From: an uncultured Bacteroides sp.
Lineage (GTDB): Bacteria; Bacteroidota; Bacteroidia; Bacteroidales; Bacteroidaceae
Reading direction: 5' to 3'
Length of the DNA: 64,000 bases
Assembly (NCBI GenBank): GCA_900552645.1
Contig: USAN01000006.1
Location: 110,693 to 174,692 of the forward strand
This document shows, piece after piece, positions 1-9,088 of this stretch. Under the pieces are notes generated by a model. That model was not told the DNA's origin, ran no database searches, and was given only the letters and a program-made list of their open reading frames with translations. Numbering within the stretch: position 1 is the first letter of the stretch; each line of letters begins with the position of its first letter. The position numbers were made by a program, and so were the translations under genes.

Positions 1-370
1 AAGCAAAGAACAAGAAGATCTTATGCTTAATATATTTAATGAAATGGGTATGGCTATAATGATACCCGAGAATCAGATGGCTGCCACAACAGCACTTACA
101 TCATGTGGAATAGCATATGTATTGAAATATATTCAGGCGGCTATGCAGGCTGGAATAGAACTTGGAATATATCCTAAAGATGCACAGAAGATGGTAGCAC
201 AATCTGTAAAAGGTGCCGCTGCTCTGTTATTAAACCAGGACACCCACCCATCTGTAGAAATAGACAAGGTTACAACTCCTGGCGGTTTAACAATAAAAGG
301 AATAAACGAACTTGATCACAATGGCTTTTCATCGGCCGTAATAAAAGCTATGAAGGCAAGTATTAAATAA
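1..370 (+). CDS. proC: Pyrroline-5-carboxylate reductase, C-terminal part (5' end outside window)
   Basis: Last enzyme of proline synthesis; it reduces pyrroline-5-carboxylate to proline with NAD(P)H. The reading frame is open from the first bases of the window, so the internal ATG at 23 is not the start; about 120 residues of the C-terminal dimerisation domain are present. The visible family signatures are the AATTALTSCGIAYV segment and VTTPGGLTIKGI (the usual TSPGGTT motif). The Rossmann NADP domain lies upstream of the window. ProB and proA, which supply its substrate, are about 35 kb away in this window. The frame is intact to a TAA stop. Identification is by motif recognition and is firm. 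Confidence 0.93.
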   Translation, partial: SKEQEDLMLNIFNEMGMAIMIPENQMAATTALTSCGIAYVLKYIQAAMQAGIELGIYPKDAQKMVAQSVKGAAALLLNQDTHPSVEIDKVTTPGGLTIKGINELDHNGFSSAVIKAMKASIK

Positions 371-378
371 TATTATAC

Positions 379-436
379 CCCTCTTATACTTATCTTTTTT
401 TGAGCCATCTCATAAATTTTGATATTTATAAGAGGG
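379..436. terminator. Possible stem-loop between convergent proC and epimerase genes
   Basis: The 10-base arms CCCTCTTATA (379-388) and TATAAGAGGG (427-436) are exact complements, but the loop is 38 nt long. It sits between two converging genes, which suits a shared terminator; the long loop makes it a weak call. Confidence 0.3.
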
Positions 437-446
437 CAATAATCTA

Positions 447-1640
447 TTATTTATTGAATCGTTCTATAATCTCCATGCACATTCTACTATTATGATATGG
501 ACATTTCCAGAATCCGGCTTTATCGTCATTCTTATTCTTTACTCCTGCCTTGTCTACACTCCACCACCATTCGCCATTTTCATAATCTATTAAATTGTTC
601 CTTATGAAATTCCAGCAATTCAAGGCCTTTTGCAATGCCGATTCATCATTAAAGTATTGATAAATATTTATATATCCTACCACAGTCTCGGCTTGTACCC
701 ACCAATGATAGTTGCTGTCTATTTCATTAGTTGCATTCTTTTTTTCATATATCATTCTTCCAGCATTGTCCAATCCTTCGGATGCTGCTGACGCAATAGA
801 TTTTACAAATGGAGATACTTTATCAATAAGTTCTTTGTCGGCTAACACTAAGGCTGCCTCATGAATAAGCCATGAAGCTTCTATATCGTGTCCATACGAA
901 ACTATATCATACTTACTGTTCCAATCGTCATCAAAGAAAAGCTGTAAATGCGAGCTATTTTTATCAATTATCTTATCTATAAAGATATCTATAAGATTAC
1001 GAATCTGGCGAGCAAGTCGTTCATCTTTCCATACCTTATATAGATTGGTATATGGTTCAAGAATATGAAGATGCGTATTCATTGTCTTCCGTTCATTCTC
1101 ATCCTTATCGCTCAATCGCATATCTTCAATTTCTTTCCAATCGCATCTCAACGCCTCGCAATAGCCATTTTTAACGTTGTCAAAGCTATATTCTTCTATA
1201 CTTTCAAATAGCTTAACGGCATATTTAAGTGCTTCGGGATCTTTAGTAGCCCTATAGTATTCACTTAATCCATAGATTGCAAAACCTAAAGCATATATCT
1301 GCTTCTTAGTGTCGAAAGGATTTCCCTTAAAATCAAGAGCCCAGAAAATTCCACCGTATTTATTATCGTAGAATTCATTTATAATAACATTCTTTGCTCT
1401 TGTAGCCATTTTAAGATATTCATCTTTCTTGAATATTCTATAGGCAGCCGAAAAGGTCCACAATATTCTAGCATTAAGGACAGCTCCTTTAACATTTTCG
1501 GGTATCAATGTATTGTTACCATCTATACGACCGTAAAATCCTCCTCTCTTATCAACCATATTGTCTATCCAGAATGGTAATATATTAGATGTTAATACAT
1601 CTTTTACCTCTTCCTTCAAACTTAAAATTCTTTTATCCAT
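447..1640 (-). CDS. Mannobiose/cellobiose 2-epimerase (AGE superfamily)
   Basis: 397-residue cytoplasmic protein of the N-acylglucosamine/cellobiose 2-epimerase fold ((alpha/alpha)6 barrel), full length for the family and without a signal peptide. It is predicted to convert beta-1,4-mannobiose to 4-O-beta-mannosyl-glucose at the reducing end. Visible family features are FWIDNMVDKRGGFYGRIDG near the N-terminus, SYGHDIEASWL in the middle and the late WKCPYHNSRMCME segment carrying a conserved His. It is the last gene of the minus-strand mannan operon, 8 nt after the transporter. The neighbours GH26, GH130 and transporter have the same order as the B. fragilis mannan pathway, which supports mannobiose over cellobiose as the physiological substrate. 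The function is inferred from family and context. Confidence 0.88.
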   Translation of the reverse strand: MDKRILSLKEEVKDVLTSNILPFWIDNMVDKRGGFYGRIDGNNTLIPENVKGAVLNARILWTFSAAYRIFKKDEYLKMATRAKNVIINEFYDNKYGGIFWALDFKGNPFDTKKQIYALGFAIYGLSEYYRATKDPEALKYAVKLFESIEEYSFDNVKNGYCEALRCDWKEIEDMRLSDKDENERKTMNTHLHILEPYTNLYKVWKDERLARQIRNLIDIFIDKIIDKNSSHLQLFFDDDWNSKYDIVSYGHDIEASWLIHEAALVLADKELIDKVSPFVKSIASAASEGLDNAGRMIYEKKNATNEIDSNYHWWVQAETVVGYINIYQYFNDESALQKALNCWNFIRNNLIDYENGEWWWSVDKAGVKNKNDDKAGFWKCPYHNSRMCMEIIERFNK

Positions 1641-1648
1641 AAAATAAA

Positions 1649-3055
1649 TTATTTACTACGTCTTTGTTCCAATGATGCTGTTATTATCTTCATTCTCCTT
1701 TCTGTAAGAGGATAGAAGAATACCACTATTATTGCTATAAGACATGATAGTCCGGGAAGCCAGCTCATAAGCATATTCAAACCGTTTAGTGCCTCGGAAT
1801 TCTGAACTGCATTGGCAGCAGTATTATATCCATACGAAGAGAGCAACCATAATATGAGAGCACTTCCAAATGCGCCTCCAAATTTCTGTGCCATAGAAGA
1901 AGAAGAGAATATAAGTCCTGTAGAACAGTTCCCATGTTTATATTCAGAATAATCGGCCACATCGGCATACATACTCCATAGAAGTGGGAATGTCATTCCG
2001 GCCATTATTGATATTAATATCTGAAGAGAGAGGTACAGCCAACATGATGATACATAATAGAAAACTATACTTAATATAGCAGCTACACTCATAGCTCCTA
2101 TGTAAGTATACTTTTTGCCTATAACCAAAGCGATGGGAACCGCAAGAATAACACCAATCATGTTGGCTATTTCCCCTATAGCCAAATAAACACCACAACT
2201 TAAACGAAATTCATTTGCATTGAAAATCCATAATATATTATTATTACCTATATAATTTTGGAAGAAATATGCTGCTGTACCTCCTCGAATAGAGTTAAAA
2301 AGAAGTGCCGAAACAGCTGCTCCCAAAAGAATCCACCATGGTCCGTTATAAAGGAGTGCCTTTATATCCTTACCTATAGATTGCTTACCGTCCGATGACA
2401 TCGTAGGTTTTACAGTTTCGCGCGTCCATAAGAAACATAAAAAGAAAAGAAGCGCACATATAATTCCTATTACTACCATAGAGAGCTCCCAGGAAGTTTG
2501 TTCGACTTTGAGCTGTTCACTCATATTACCGGAATAGATACTTTTCTTAAAGAAATTACATAAAGGTTCGAAGATGGCAAGAGCCAGAAAACTTCCTCCA
2601 TATGCGAAGAACATTCTGTATGATGAAAAGACGGTACGTTCCTGAGGTTTGTCGGTAATAACTCCAAGCATGGCACCATATGGTACATTAATGGCGGTAT
2701 ATACAGTCATCATTATGATATACGTTACATATGCATATATCAGTTTACCGGTATGATCAAAATTGGGAGTTGTAAAAGTAAGCACCCCAGCTATTGCAAA
2801 TGGAATGGCAACCCATAGAAGATAAGGTCGGTACTTACCCCATTTAGTATTTGTACGGTCGGCAATAATTCCCATTATAGGATCGGATATTGCATCCCAT
2901 AACTTAGATATTAGCAACAGTAAAGCTGCTTCTGTCAAAGTTAATCCAAATACATTAGAGTAGAAGAACGGAAGATAGTAAGAAAATATCTTCCAAAACA
3001 TTGAAGAGGACATATCCCCAAAACCGTAACCAACCTTTTCTTTTAGTGTTGCCAT
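1649..3055 (-). CDS. GPH-family sugar:cation symporter (manno-oligosaccharide uptake)
   Basis: 468-residue inner-membrane transporter of the glycoside-pentoside-hexuronide group of the major facilitator superfamily, with about 12 hydrophobic segments. The N-terminal GYGFGDMSSSMFWK motif is like that of MelB, and a DAISDPIMGIIADRTNTKWGKYRPYL segment follows TM2, carrying the conserved Asp residues linked to cation and sugar coupling. It lies between the GH130 phosphorylase (10 nt) and the epimerase (8 nt), and so is predicted to bring mannobiose from the periplasm into the cytoplasm. The matching gene in B. fragilis is the sugar transporter of the mannan pathway. Substrate is inferred from the operon only. 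Confidence 0.87.
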   Translation of the reverse strand: MATLKEKVGYGFGDMSSSMFWKIFSYYLPFFYSNVFGLTLTEAALLLLISKLWDAISDPIMGIIADRTNTKWGKYRPYLLWVAIPFAIAGVLTFTTPNFDHTGKLIYAYVTYIIMMTVYTAINVPYGAMLGVITDKPQERTVFSSYRMFFAYGGSFLALAIFEPLCNFFKKSIYSGNMSEQLKVEQTSWELSMVVIGIICALLFFLCFLWTRETVKPTMSSDGKQSIGKDIKALLYNGPWWILLGAAVSALLFNSIRGGTAAYFFQNYIGNNNILWIFNANEFRLSCGVYLAIGEIANMIGVILAVPIALVIGKKYTYIGAMSVAAILSIVFYYVSSCWLYLSLQILISIMAGMTFPLLWSMYADVADYSEYKHGNCSTGLIFSSSSMAQKFGGAFGSALILWLLSSYGYNTAANAVQNSEALNGLNMLMSWLPGLSCLIAIIVVFFYPLTERRMKIITASLEQRRSK

Positions 3056-3064
3056 GTATTATCT

Positions 3065-4240
3065 TTATTTTATAAGCTTCTTATTCTTATCTATCATCTT
3101 CTTGATTGACTCGACTGAAGTCTGACTTCTAAGTCCATCTTCAGGAGTATTCATGCAGTAATCCACCAACTTGTCGATTGTAGAAGTTGCTACATGCATT
3201 CTTGTATCCGAAGAAGCGTAGTAAATATATACTTTTCCGTCATCATCTGCAATCCATCCATTAGAAAAGAGCACATTAGATACATCTCCTATTCTTTCTT
3301 CTCCTTCGGGAGCCATAAAATATCCGGATGGTGAAGCTATAACCTTGGTAGGGTCTTCCAGAGAGGTCATGTACATATAAAGCACATAGCGCAGTCCGGC
3401 AGCGCACCCTCTTACGCCATGAGCCAAATGAAGCCATCCCTTGGAAGTTTTTATAGGATGAGGACCTTCCCCATTCTTTACCTCCTTGATGGTATGATAG
3501 TAGCGTGAATCTATTATTTTTTCTTCCTTCACCTCGGCATTAGTAATATCATCTACCAAAGCCCATCCTATACCTCCCCCACTTCCGGCATCGATGAAAC
3601 CATCTTGAGGACGTGTATATAATGCATACTTTCCAGCTACAAACTCTGGATGAAGAACCACGTTACGTTGCTGACTCTTAGTTTTCAAATCGGGAAGTCG
3701 TTCCCAATTAATTAAATCTTTAGTACGTGCTATAGCAGCAGTAGCCCTAGCTGATGATAAATCGCCTACAGGTGCATTATCATCGTGTCTCTCGGCACAA
3801 AAAATTCCATATATCCATCCATCTTCATGAGCCGTAAGACGCATATCGTATATATTTGTAGCTGGTATAATATCTTCAGGCATAGTTACAGGATAATCCC
3901 AAAAACGGAAATTGTCAATTCCATTAGAACTCTCGGCTACCGCAAAGAAGGACTTTCTATCTGCTCCTTCTACTCTTACCAATAGTACGTATTTGCCATT
4001 AAACTTCATAGCACCCGAATTCATAGCTGCATTTATACTTATTCTCTCCATAAGATACGGATTGGTCTTTTCGTCAAGATCATATCTCCATATTATAGGG
4101 GTATGCGCAGCAGTAACGATAGGATATTTATAACGCATATATATACCCTTCCCATTTTCTATTGGCTCGTTGTCTCTGGATATAAGTTCTTCGTAATCTT
4201 CGAACAATCTCATTAATTTTTCTTTATAATCTTTCATCAT
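3065..4240 (-). CDS. 4-O-beta-D-mannosyl-D-glucose phosphorylase (GH130)
   Basis: 391-residue cytoplasmic inverting phosphorylase that splits mannosyl-glucose with phosphate into alpha-mannose 1-phosphate and glucose. Long stretches match my memory of the B. fragilis enzyme, including EGADRKSFFAVAES, YDMRLTAHEDGWIYGIFCAE, RNVVLHPEFV and GEGPHPIKT. The predicted catalytic Asp is residue 132 in YDMRL, or 131 if translation begins at the second Met, which would equal the B. fragilis numbering. There is no signal peptide. It lies between GH26 and the transporter in one minus-strand operon. No key residue is missing. The subfamily (GH130_1) is judged from overall similarity. Confidence 0.92.
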   Translation of the reverse strand: MMKDYKEKLMRLFEDYEELISRDNEPIENGKGIYMRYKYPIVTAAHTPIIWRYDLDEKTNPYLMERISINAAMNSGAMKFNGKYVLLVRVEGADRKSFFAVAESSNGIDNFRFWDYPVTMPEDIIPATNIYDMRLTAHEDGWIYGIFCAERHDDNAPVGDLSSARATAAIARTKDLINWERLPDLKTKSQQRNVVLHPEFVAGKYALYTRPQDGFIDAGSGGGIGWALVDDITNAEVKEEKIIDSRYYHTIKEVKNGEGPHPIKTSKGWLHLAHGVRGCAAGLRYVLYMYMTSLEDPTKVIASPSGYFMAPEGEERIGDVSNVLFSNGWIADDDGKVYIYYASSDTRMHVATSTIDKLVDYCMNTPEDGLRSQTSVESIKKMIDKNKKLIK

Positions 4241-4259
4241 ATAATCTTTAAATCTAATC

Positions 4260-5381
4260 CTATTTATAAATTTCTCCTTTTACATCTTTCAAGAATAGAG
4301 TTTTATCATCATTGTAAAACTCTACAAAATCGTTTGCCGATTTATGTCCAGGATAAGGCCCATAAAAATGATTATCTTTCTCACGGGCATTTCTCCACAA
4401 TAGTAAGTATGATATGGGGTATTTGTTAGCAATAGGCATAAGCACCTTTGTAAACCATGTAGAATCAGGTATAGTTTCATATCCAGTTTCGGTTAGTGCA
4501 ATAGGCTTATCATGACTTCTTCCGGCATTTTGAAGAATATCTAGCGATTTATCCAACTGATTTTTATAATCAGCTTCCTTAAACTGATATATATCGACTC
4601 CAAGAAGATCAATTATATCGTCGCCCGGATATCTGTCAAAATACTCTTTATCACTTTCATATCCACCTCCGGGACTATATGCCAGCAAAACATTATCTAC
4701 TCCTTTTTCCTTCAATATTGAAGCTGTCATTCTCCATAATTCTTTATACTGTTGCACAGTACAAAGATTCTGTCCCCACCAAAACCAACTTCCGGTATGT
4801 TCATGCCACGGGCGGAAAATAACAGGAATTTTCTTTCCATTATCTGTCTTAAGAGAATTAATGAACGAAGTAAGACGATCCATCCAAATAAGGAACTTTT
4901 CGTGCTGGCTTCCTTCCGGAAGTATTGAAGCAACAACTGTCGAATCGCTAACATCCCATGAATCCTTTCCCGTAAGAGGATTATCAAGATGCCAGCTTAA
5001 TGATATTATTCCTCCACGTTCATATTGATTCACTATCTCTTTCCTTATTTTCGAGAATAGAACATTATCAAGACTCTTTGAAGCTCCATGCTCAACATGT
5101 CCCAAGTCAAAGCTAATTACGGCGGGATAATCACCACATACACTCTTTATATCAGATCTTCCCTCTTCATTTTCCCATCCAATTCCATATATTGTATCAT
5201 CGTGATGACCTATCATATATCCCTTCTGAGGAACTTCCTTCAAGAATGATAATAGTTTTTCTGTCTCCGAGCTCCTTTTCTCATATAACGAAAAAATGTT
5301 TCGTTGAGCAGCATAAGAACATGTCATCATTATTAATGTTAATGAAAACAGTGTTATAAATTTATTTCTTGCGTTTCTCAT
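4260..5381 (-). CDS. GH26 beta-mannanase / mannobiohydrolase, periplasmic
   Basis: 373-residue retaining beta-mannanase with an N-terminal signal peptide (hydrophobic residues 10-24, likely cut near SYAA-Q). No convincing lipobox is present, so it is placed in the periplasm. The acid/base Glu is residue 194 in FRPWHE and the nucleophile Glu is residue 298 in ALTETG; the WFWWG substrate-binding run follows the acid. It consists of the catalytic domain alone. By position it matches the mannobiose-forming GH26 of B. fragilis and the periplasmic enzyme of the B. ovatus mannan locus, so it probably trims imported manno-oligosaccharides to mannobiose for the transporter and epimerase. It is 19 nt upstream of the GH130 gene. 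Confidence 0.92.
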   Translation of the reverse strand: MRNARNKFITLFSLTLIMMTCSYAAQRNIFSLYEKRSSETEKLLSFLKEVPQKGYMIGHHDDTIYGIGWENEEGRSDIKSVCGDYPAVISFDLGHVEHGASKSLDNVLFSKIRKEIVNQYERGGIISLSWHLDNPLTGKDSWDVSDSTVVASILPEGSQHEKFLIWMDRLTSFINSLKTDNGKKIPVIFRPWHEHTGSWFWWGQNLCTVQQYKELWRMTASILKEKGVDNVLLAYSPGGGYESDKEYFDRYPGDDIIDLLGVDIYQFKEADYKNQLDKSLDILQNAGRSHDKPIALTETGYETIPDSTWFTKVLMPIANKYPISYLLLWRNAREKDNHFYGPYPGHKSANDFVEFYNDDKTLFLKDVKGEIYK

Positions 5382-5535
5382 TTTATAAAGTATCAGCTTA
5401 TTATATTAATATTACAAAAGTATAGTGTATTTGATTCTATCTATAATACAATTTTATCCAAATAGTATACAAATAAATATGTCCGATAATCTTTGTTCAG
5501 AAAATAGTCATATCTACTTTCTACGGAATATAAAT

Positions 5536-6975
5536 TCAGAATTTTCCTTTAACATCTTCACGTGTCAAAACAAAATCTTGCTGCATAGCATCTTTCCAGA
5601 AACTATCATAGCACATAATATTCGTAGACGATTTTCCTTCATTGAAATCATAATCATACCACGGCATGAAATATAACCATCTACTTCCCCTATTCCATTG
5701 AGAGGAGATTGAAGCCATCTCGGAAGTAACCTTTCCATTCTCTATATAATTACCACACTCGGATAATGCTACCATCTTATTTGAATATTTAAGACTAATA
5801 GTATTATATTCGTATATATTTTTATCAATTCCAAAACCATATATGTCGCGACCAACTATATCAACATAATTATCCCCGGGATAGAAAGCTTCATCGCCCG
5901 AATTCTGAGTTGTCCAAATCCATATCAGATTATGAATCCCTTTAAGTTGGAAATAATCAAACATAGCCTTCCATATTTTTACATATATTTCGCCACCATC
6001 GGCTCCCCACCAAAACCATGCCTTTCCATTTGTATATGTATATATGTTGCCGGCTCCTTCATGAAATGGCCTCCATAATGCTACATATCCAGCCTCTTGC
6101 ATTTTGCTCAACACATCACATACTTTATCCATCTGACTATAAAAGAATTTATTTTCCCAACTTCCTTCTACAAAAATATTTGCTGCACGAAATGTTGTTT
6201 TTTCTGGAGTACAAGTGTAACTATTTAGGTCTGTAAGTGTATTTCCGGATGCAGGTACGTTAAAATGCCACATTAATGATATTATACCTCCTTTATCAGC
6301 CCAATCCTTTATAGGTGTAAGATCGGAGTAGTTTATCCAGTTTGCAGGAGACCATGCTATATGAATAAAATCATAGCAATTTATAGCTGGATACTTACCT
6401 GTAATCTTATTTACATATTCAGCTTCTTTATTATTCCAGTTCACACTTGCCATAGTAGATGAGAAACTCTTACTTCCATATATAGAAACCATATATTTGA
6501 AAAGTTGCTGAGTTTTTATTACAGAATTCTTGTCACAAAGAGTGGAAGTAATTGCAGGAGCATCAACAGTTGTGAATGACAATGAAATGTTATCATTATA
6601 TATTCCATTAGCTCCTTTAATTATGCCTTTAGGTATTATTAGCCTATACAATTTACTATGTATCAATCCTGATGCATAGATCGTTAGATTTCTATATTTT
6701 CCTTCCGATTCTATAACATTTGCCTTCAAGACAGATGCATCACTTAATGTTATACTAGATAAATTTGTAGAAGAAAAACTTATATTCTGGTCGAATGTAA
6801 GTTTAATTGTAATAGTTCCAGCCGGCACGTTGGTTGCACCTTCTTGTGGATAGAAAGATATAGGTTCAGGACCTTTATCTATAACATCCTCACCATTTCC
6901 ATTCGTATCACCTTTACCTGAACAAGATAAAATAAAAAAGATAAAACTCAGTAAGCTTAGAATATTTAATTTCAT
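5536..6975 (-). CDS. GH26 endo-beta-mannanase, surface lipoprotein with N-terminal Ig-like domain
   Basis: 479-residue lipoprotein. The signal peptide ends in ILSC with lipid Cys at residue 18, followed by a Ser/Gly/Asp-rich linker. Residues about 36-137 form an Ig-like domain of the SbsA/Big_5 type (FYPQEGATNVPAGTITIKLTF). The GH26 domain follows from about residue 140, with acid/base Glu306 in WRPFHE, the WFWWG segment, and nucleophile Glu406 in ALSECG. It is predicted to cut mannan at the cell surface before SusC import. It is 154 nt upstream of the periplasmic GH26, and a hairpin at 7089-7128 separates it from the SusCD-SGBP group, so it may also be transcribed from its own promoter. Confidence 0.9.
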   Translation of the reverse strand: MKLNILSLLSFIFFILSCSGKGDTNGNGEDVIDKGPEPISFYPQEGATNVPAGTITIKLTFDQNISFSSTNLSSITLSDASVLKANVIESEGKYRNLTIYASGLIHSKLYRLIIPKGIIKGANGIYNDNISLSFTTVDAPAITSTLCDKNSVIKTQQLFKYMVSIYGSKSFSSTMASVNWNNKEAEYVNKITGKYPAINCYDFIHIAWSPANWINYSDLTPIKDWADKGGIISLMWHFNVPASGNTLTDLNSYTCTPEKTTFRAANIFVEGSWENKFFYSQMDKVCDVLSKMQEAGYVALWRPFHEGAGNIYTYTNGKAWFWWGADGGEIYVKIWKAMFDYFQLKGIHNLIWIWTTQNSGDEAFYPGDNYVDIVGRDIYGFGIDKNIYEYNTISLKYSNKMVALSECGNYIENGKVTSEMASISSQWNRGSRWLYFMPWYDYDFNEGKSSTNIMCYDSFWKDAMQQDFVLTREDVKGKF

Positions 6976-7088
6976 AGTTTATATAGTTTGATTACAGAGA
7001 CAAAAAAAATGATTTTATAATGTCATTACAAATACTATATTATCTAACACCGGTACATCATTTATAAGAATACAATGCACTATAGTAA

Positions 7089-7128
7089 AAGAGAAAGAGA
7101 CTATAATCATTAATAGTCTCCTTCTCTT
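7089..7128 (-). terminator. Hairpin after the SGBP gene
   Basis: Arms AAGAGAAAGAGACTAT (7089-7104) and its complement at 7113-7128 pair over 16 positions with one mismatch and an 8-nt loop. On the minus strand it lies 13 nt past the stop of the 641-residue lipoprotein and is followed by TTTTAC. It may end most SusCD-SGBP transcripts while letting some continue into the GH26 genes. Confidence 0.6.
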
Positions 7129-7141
7129 ATTAATAATATAT

Positions 7142-9067
7142 TTATTCAACTATGAAAACGATCTTAGTTACCGTATAATTACATCCGGTAAGAACAAGTC
7201 CACCTTGATTCTTCAATGCATCCAAATCTTCGGCAGTAATCTTATGAATATAATATGTAGCTCCAGCAACAAGATCTATTTGATCGGCCGGGAAACTTGG
7301 AAGTTTAGCCCACGATCCGTTGGCTACGCGAAGTTGCCAGTAAGATTGTGCAGGATCTTCAGTAAGATATATCTTCATTCTTGTATTTACAGGAACCGAT
7401 GCCCAGTTATATCCTCCCCATGACAGAGCAGAGAAACCGCCCCAACCTCCTACATTGAAGCTTCCTTCCCAAATAGTTTTTTCGGGAGATACTATATTTA
7501 TATTATAAGTTATAGTACCATTTGAAGACGTCAACACTAAAGGATAAACACCCTCTTGTTTTGATGGAATATTAAGAGTAAGTTTTTTCTCAGCCTTATT
7601 ATTTATATATTCAATGGCCTTACCATCAAGAGTAACTCCTGTCAACAATGATCCATTTATAATTTCTAAATCTATTATAGAACCTTGAATTATTTTTGCA
7701 GGAATAGATGGAAGATATGCACACGCAGGCTTATCGATTGTCAGTTTTGGTCCTTCAACCATCTCACCATTTTTCATTTGGAATGCAACAATACCAGTTT
7801 CGGCAGTAGTTGGCACCTTCACTTTTATTAGAGTTGTACTTACAGGAGTAACATCTACTGTCACATCACCGCTGAATATCAGTTTATCTACAACATCTAG
7901 ATTAATTCCAACAATAGAAAGTTCATCACCAGCAGGAACCGGAGTGGGTGAATATACAATCTTATTCGGTTTAGCTGTTTCAATAGATACCTTGGCGGTC
8001 TTACCACTACCGGTATTTAAAATCAAATCTCCAGATTTTGCCATTGATGGCATTTCTATCTGTAGGCTTGAAGCACTTTGTGATGATGGATTTATAGCCT
8101 CTTCTACACCAGGGAATGTAATAGAAGTTACAACATCCATATTATTTCCTTTTATGATTATTATACTTCCACTCTTAAGTTCCTTGGCAGGAGTTGCTAA
8201 AAGATTCTCGGGAATTGCCATATTTAATTTAGCTATAGGTACTTTAACGCCAGAAGCGGGTATGGCTGTTATCTCTCCATCAGTAGCATTGGCAGGAATA
8301 GTAAAAGATAGTTTATTACCATCTATAGTAAACTTAACTACATCATCATTAGGCATCATTATTTTCTTAACAAGGTCTAAATCAGATCCATTTATATTAA
8401 TCTTGGTTCCAGGTTTTGCATTTTTCAAATCAAGAGGTGCCTCTACTGAAGGTAAAGTTATCTTAAGTTCGGAATTTGAATATATCCAGTTTGGAATTTC
8501 TTTACCATCAGAAATAATAATTTTCCCGGTCTGAGCCTCAGCTGGCACTACCAGTTTAATTTCATTACGATTTTGACTTATAAAATCGGACACGATAACA
8601 TTATCAGTGAATATAACCTCCTTTATAAGATTAAGATATTCTCCTTTTACAGTCAACACAGCACCTGCCTTTATTACAGATGGAGAGAAACTTTCAAGAT
8701 CTATAGGTTCCGAATAGGTAAGTTTAGTCTTAGTAGTTATTTCACCTTTTGGAGTATTAAGAACTACAAAACCAACTTGTGCTGTTTGTGGAACTGCTAC
8801 CCGAATCTCTTCTGCACTAACGACCTCAATATCCGTTATTTCTTCACATCCAGGAATAATTACTCCTGTAACCTTATCCATGCCACTTCCTAAAAATCTA
8901 AGTACACCACCTCTAGCTACCGGTGTGGGTCCAAATACATTTAAAGCAACTCCACCTTTATATTGATCCGTACTTAGATCATCGCCATTATTACATGCTG
9001 TAAAGGAAGTTACAACCAGCATAAGCAGGCAAAACATCCATACAGCCGATAATTTATATGTTTTCAT
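7142..9067 (-). CDS. Surface glycan-binding lipoprotein with six TIG/Ig-like repeats
   Basis: 641-residue lipoprotein, lipid Cys in SFTAC near residue 25 followed by an acidic NNGDD export-type stretch. At least six tandem TIG/IPT-like Ig repeats can be read, with starts recognisable as GPTPVARGG, FSPSVIKAG, AKPGTKI, ATPAKELKSG, YSPTPVPAG and PSIPAKIIQG, each followed by the pattern of a short strand, hydrophobic residue, Gly-x-Asn/Asp-Leu. A C-terminal domain of about 110 residues is rich in Trp and Tyr (WEGSFNVGGWGG, YNWASV, SYWQLRVANGSWAKL) and probably binds the glycan. It is the fourth gene after SusC in the mannan locus, so mannan is the expected ligand. The exact family name of the C-terminal domain is not recognised. 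Confidence 0.83.
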   Translation of the reverse strand: MKTYKLSAVWMFCLLMLVVTSFTACNNGDDLSTDQYKGGVALNVFGPTPVARGGVLRFLGSGMDKVTGVIIPGCEEITDIEVVSAEEIRVAVPQTAQVGFVVLNTPKGEITTKTKLTYSEPIDLESFSPSVIKAGAVLTVKGEYLNLIKEVIFTDNVIVSDFISQNRNEIKLVVPAEAQTGKIIISDGKEIPNWIYSNSELKITLPSVEAPLDLKNAKPGTKININGSDLDLVKKIMMPNDDVVKFTIDGNKLSFTIPANATDGEITAIPASGVKVPIAKLNMAIPENLLATPAKELKSGSIIIIKGNNMDVVTSITFPGVEEAINPSSQSASSLQIEMPSMAKSGDLILNTGSGKTAKVSIETAKPNKIVYSPTPVPAGDELSIVGINLDVVDKLIFSGDVTVDVTPVSTTLIKVKVPTTAETGIVAFQMKNGEMVEGPKLTIDKPACAYLPSIPAKIIQGSIIDLEIINGSLLTGVTLDGKAIEYINNKAEKKLTLNIPSKQEGVYPLVLTSSNGTITYNINIVSPEKTIWEGSFNVGGWGGFSALSWGGYNWASVPVNTRMKIYLTEDPAQSYWQLRVANGSWAKLPSFPADQIDLVAGATYYIHKITAEDLDALKNQGGLVLTGCNYTVTKIVFIVE

Positions 9068-9088
9068 ATTTGTTTCGTATTTTAATGA

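Noticed and set aside
7944..8534. 196-codon frame on the plus strand inside the SGBP gene
   Set aside because: It is antisense to a gene with clear signal peptide and domain repeats; its product is compositionally odd and resembles no family.
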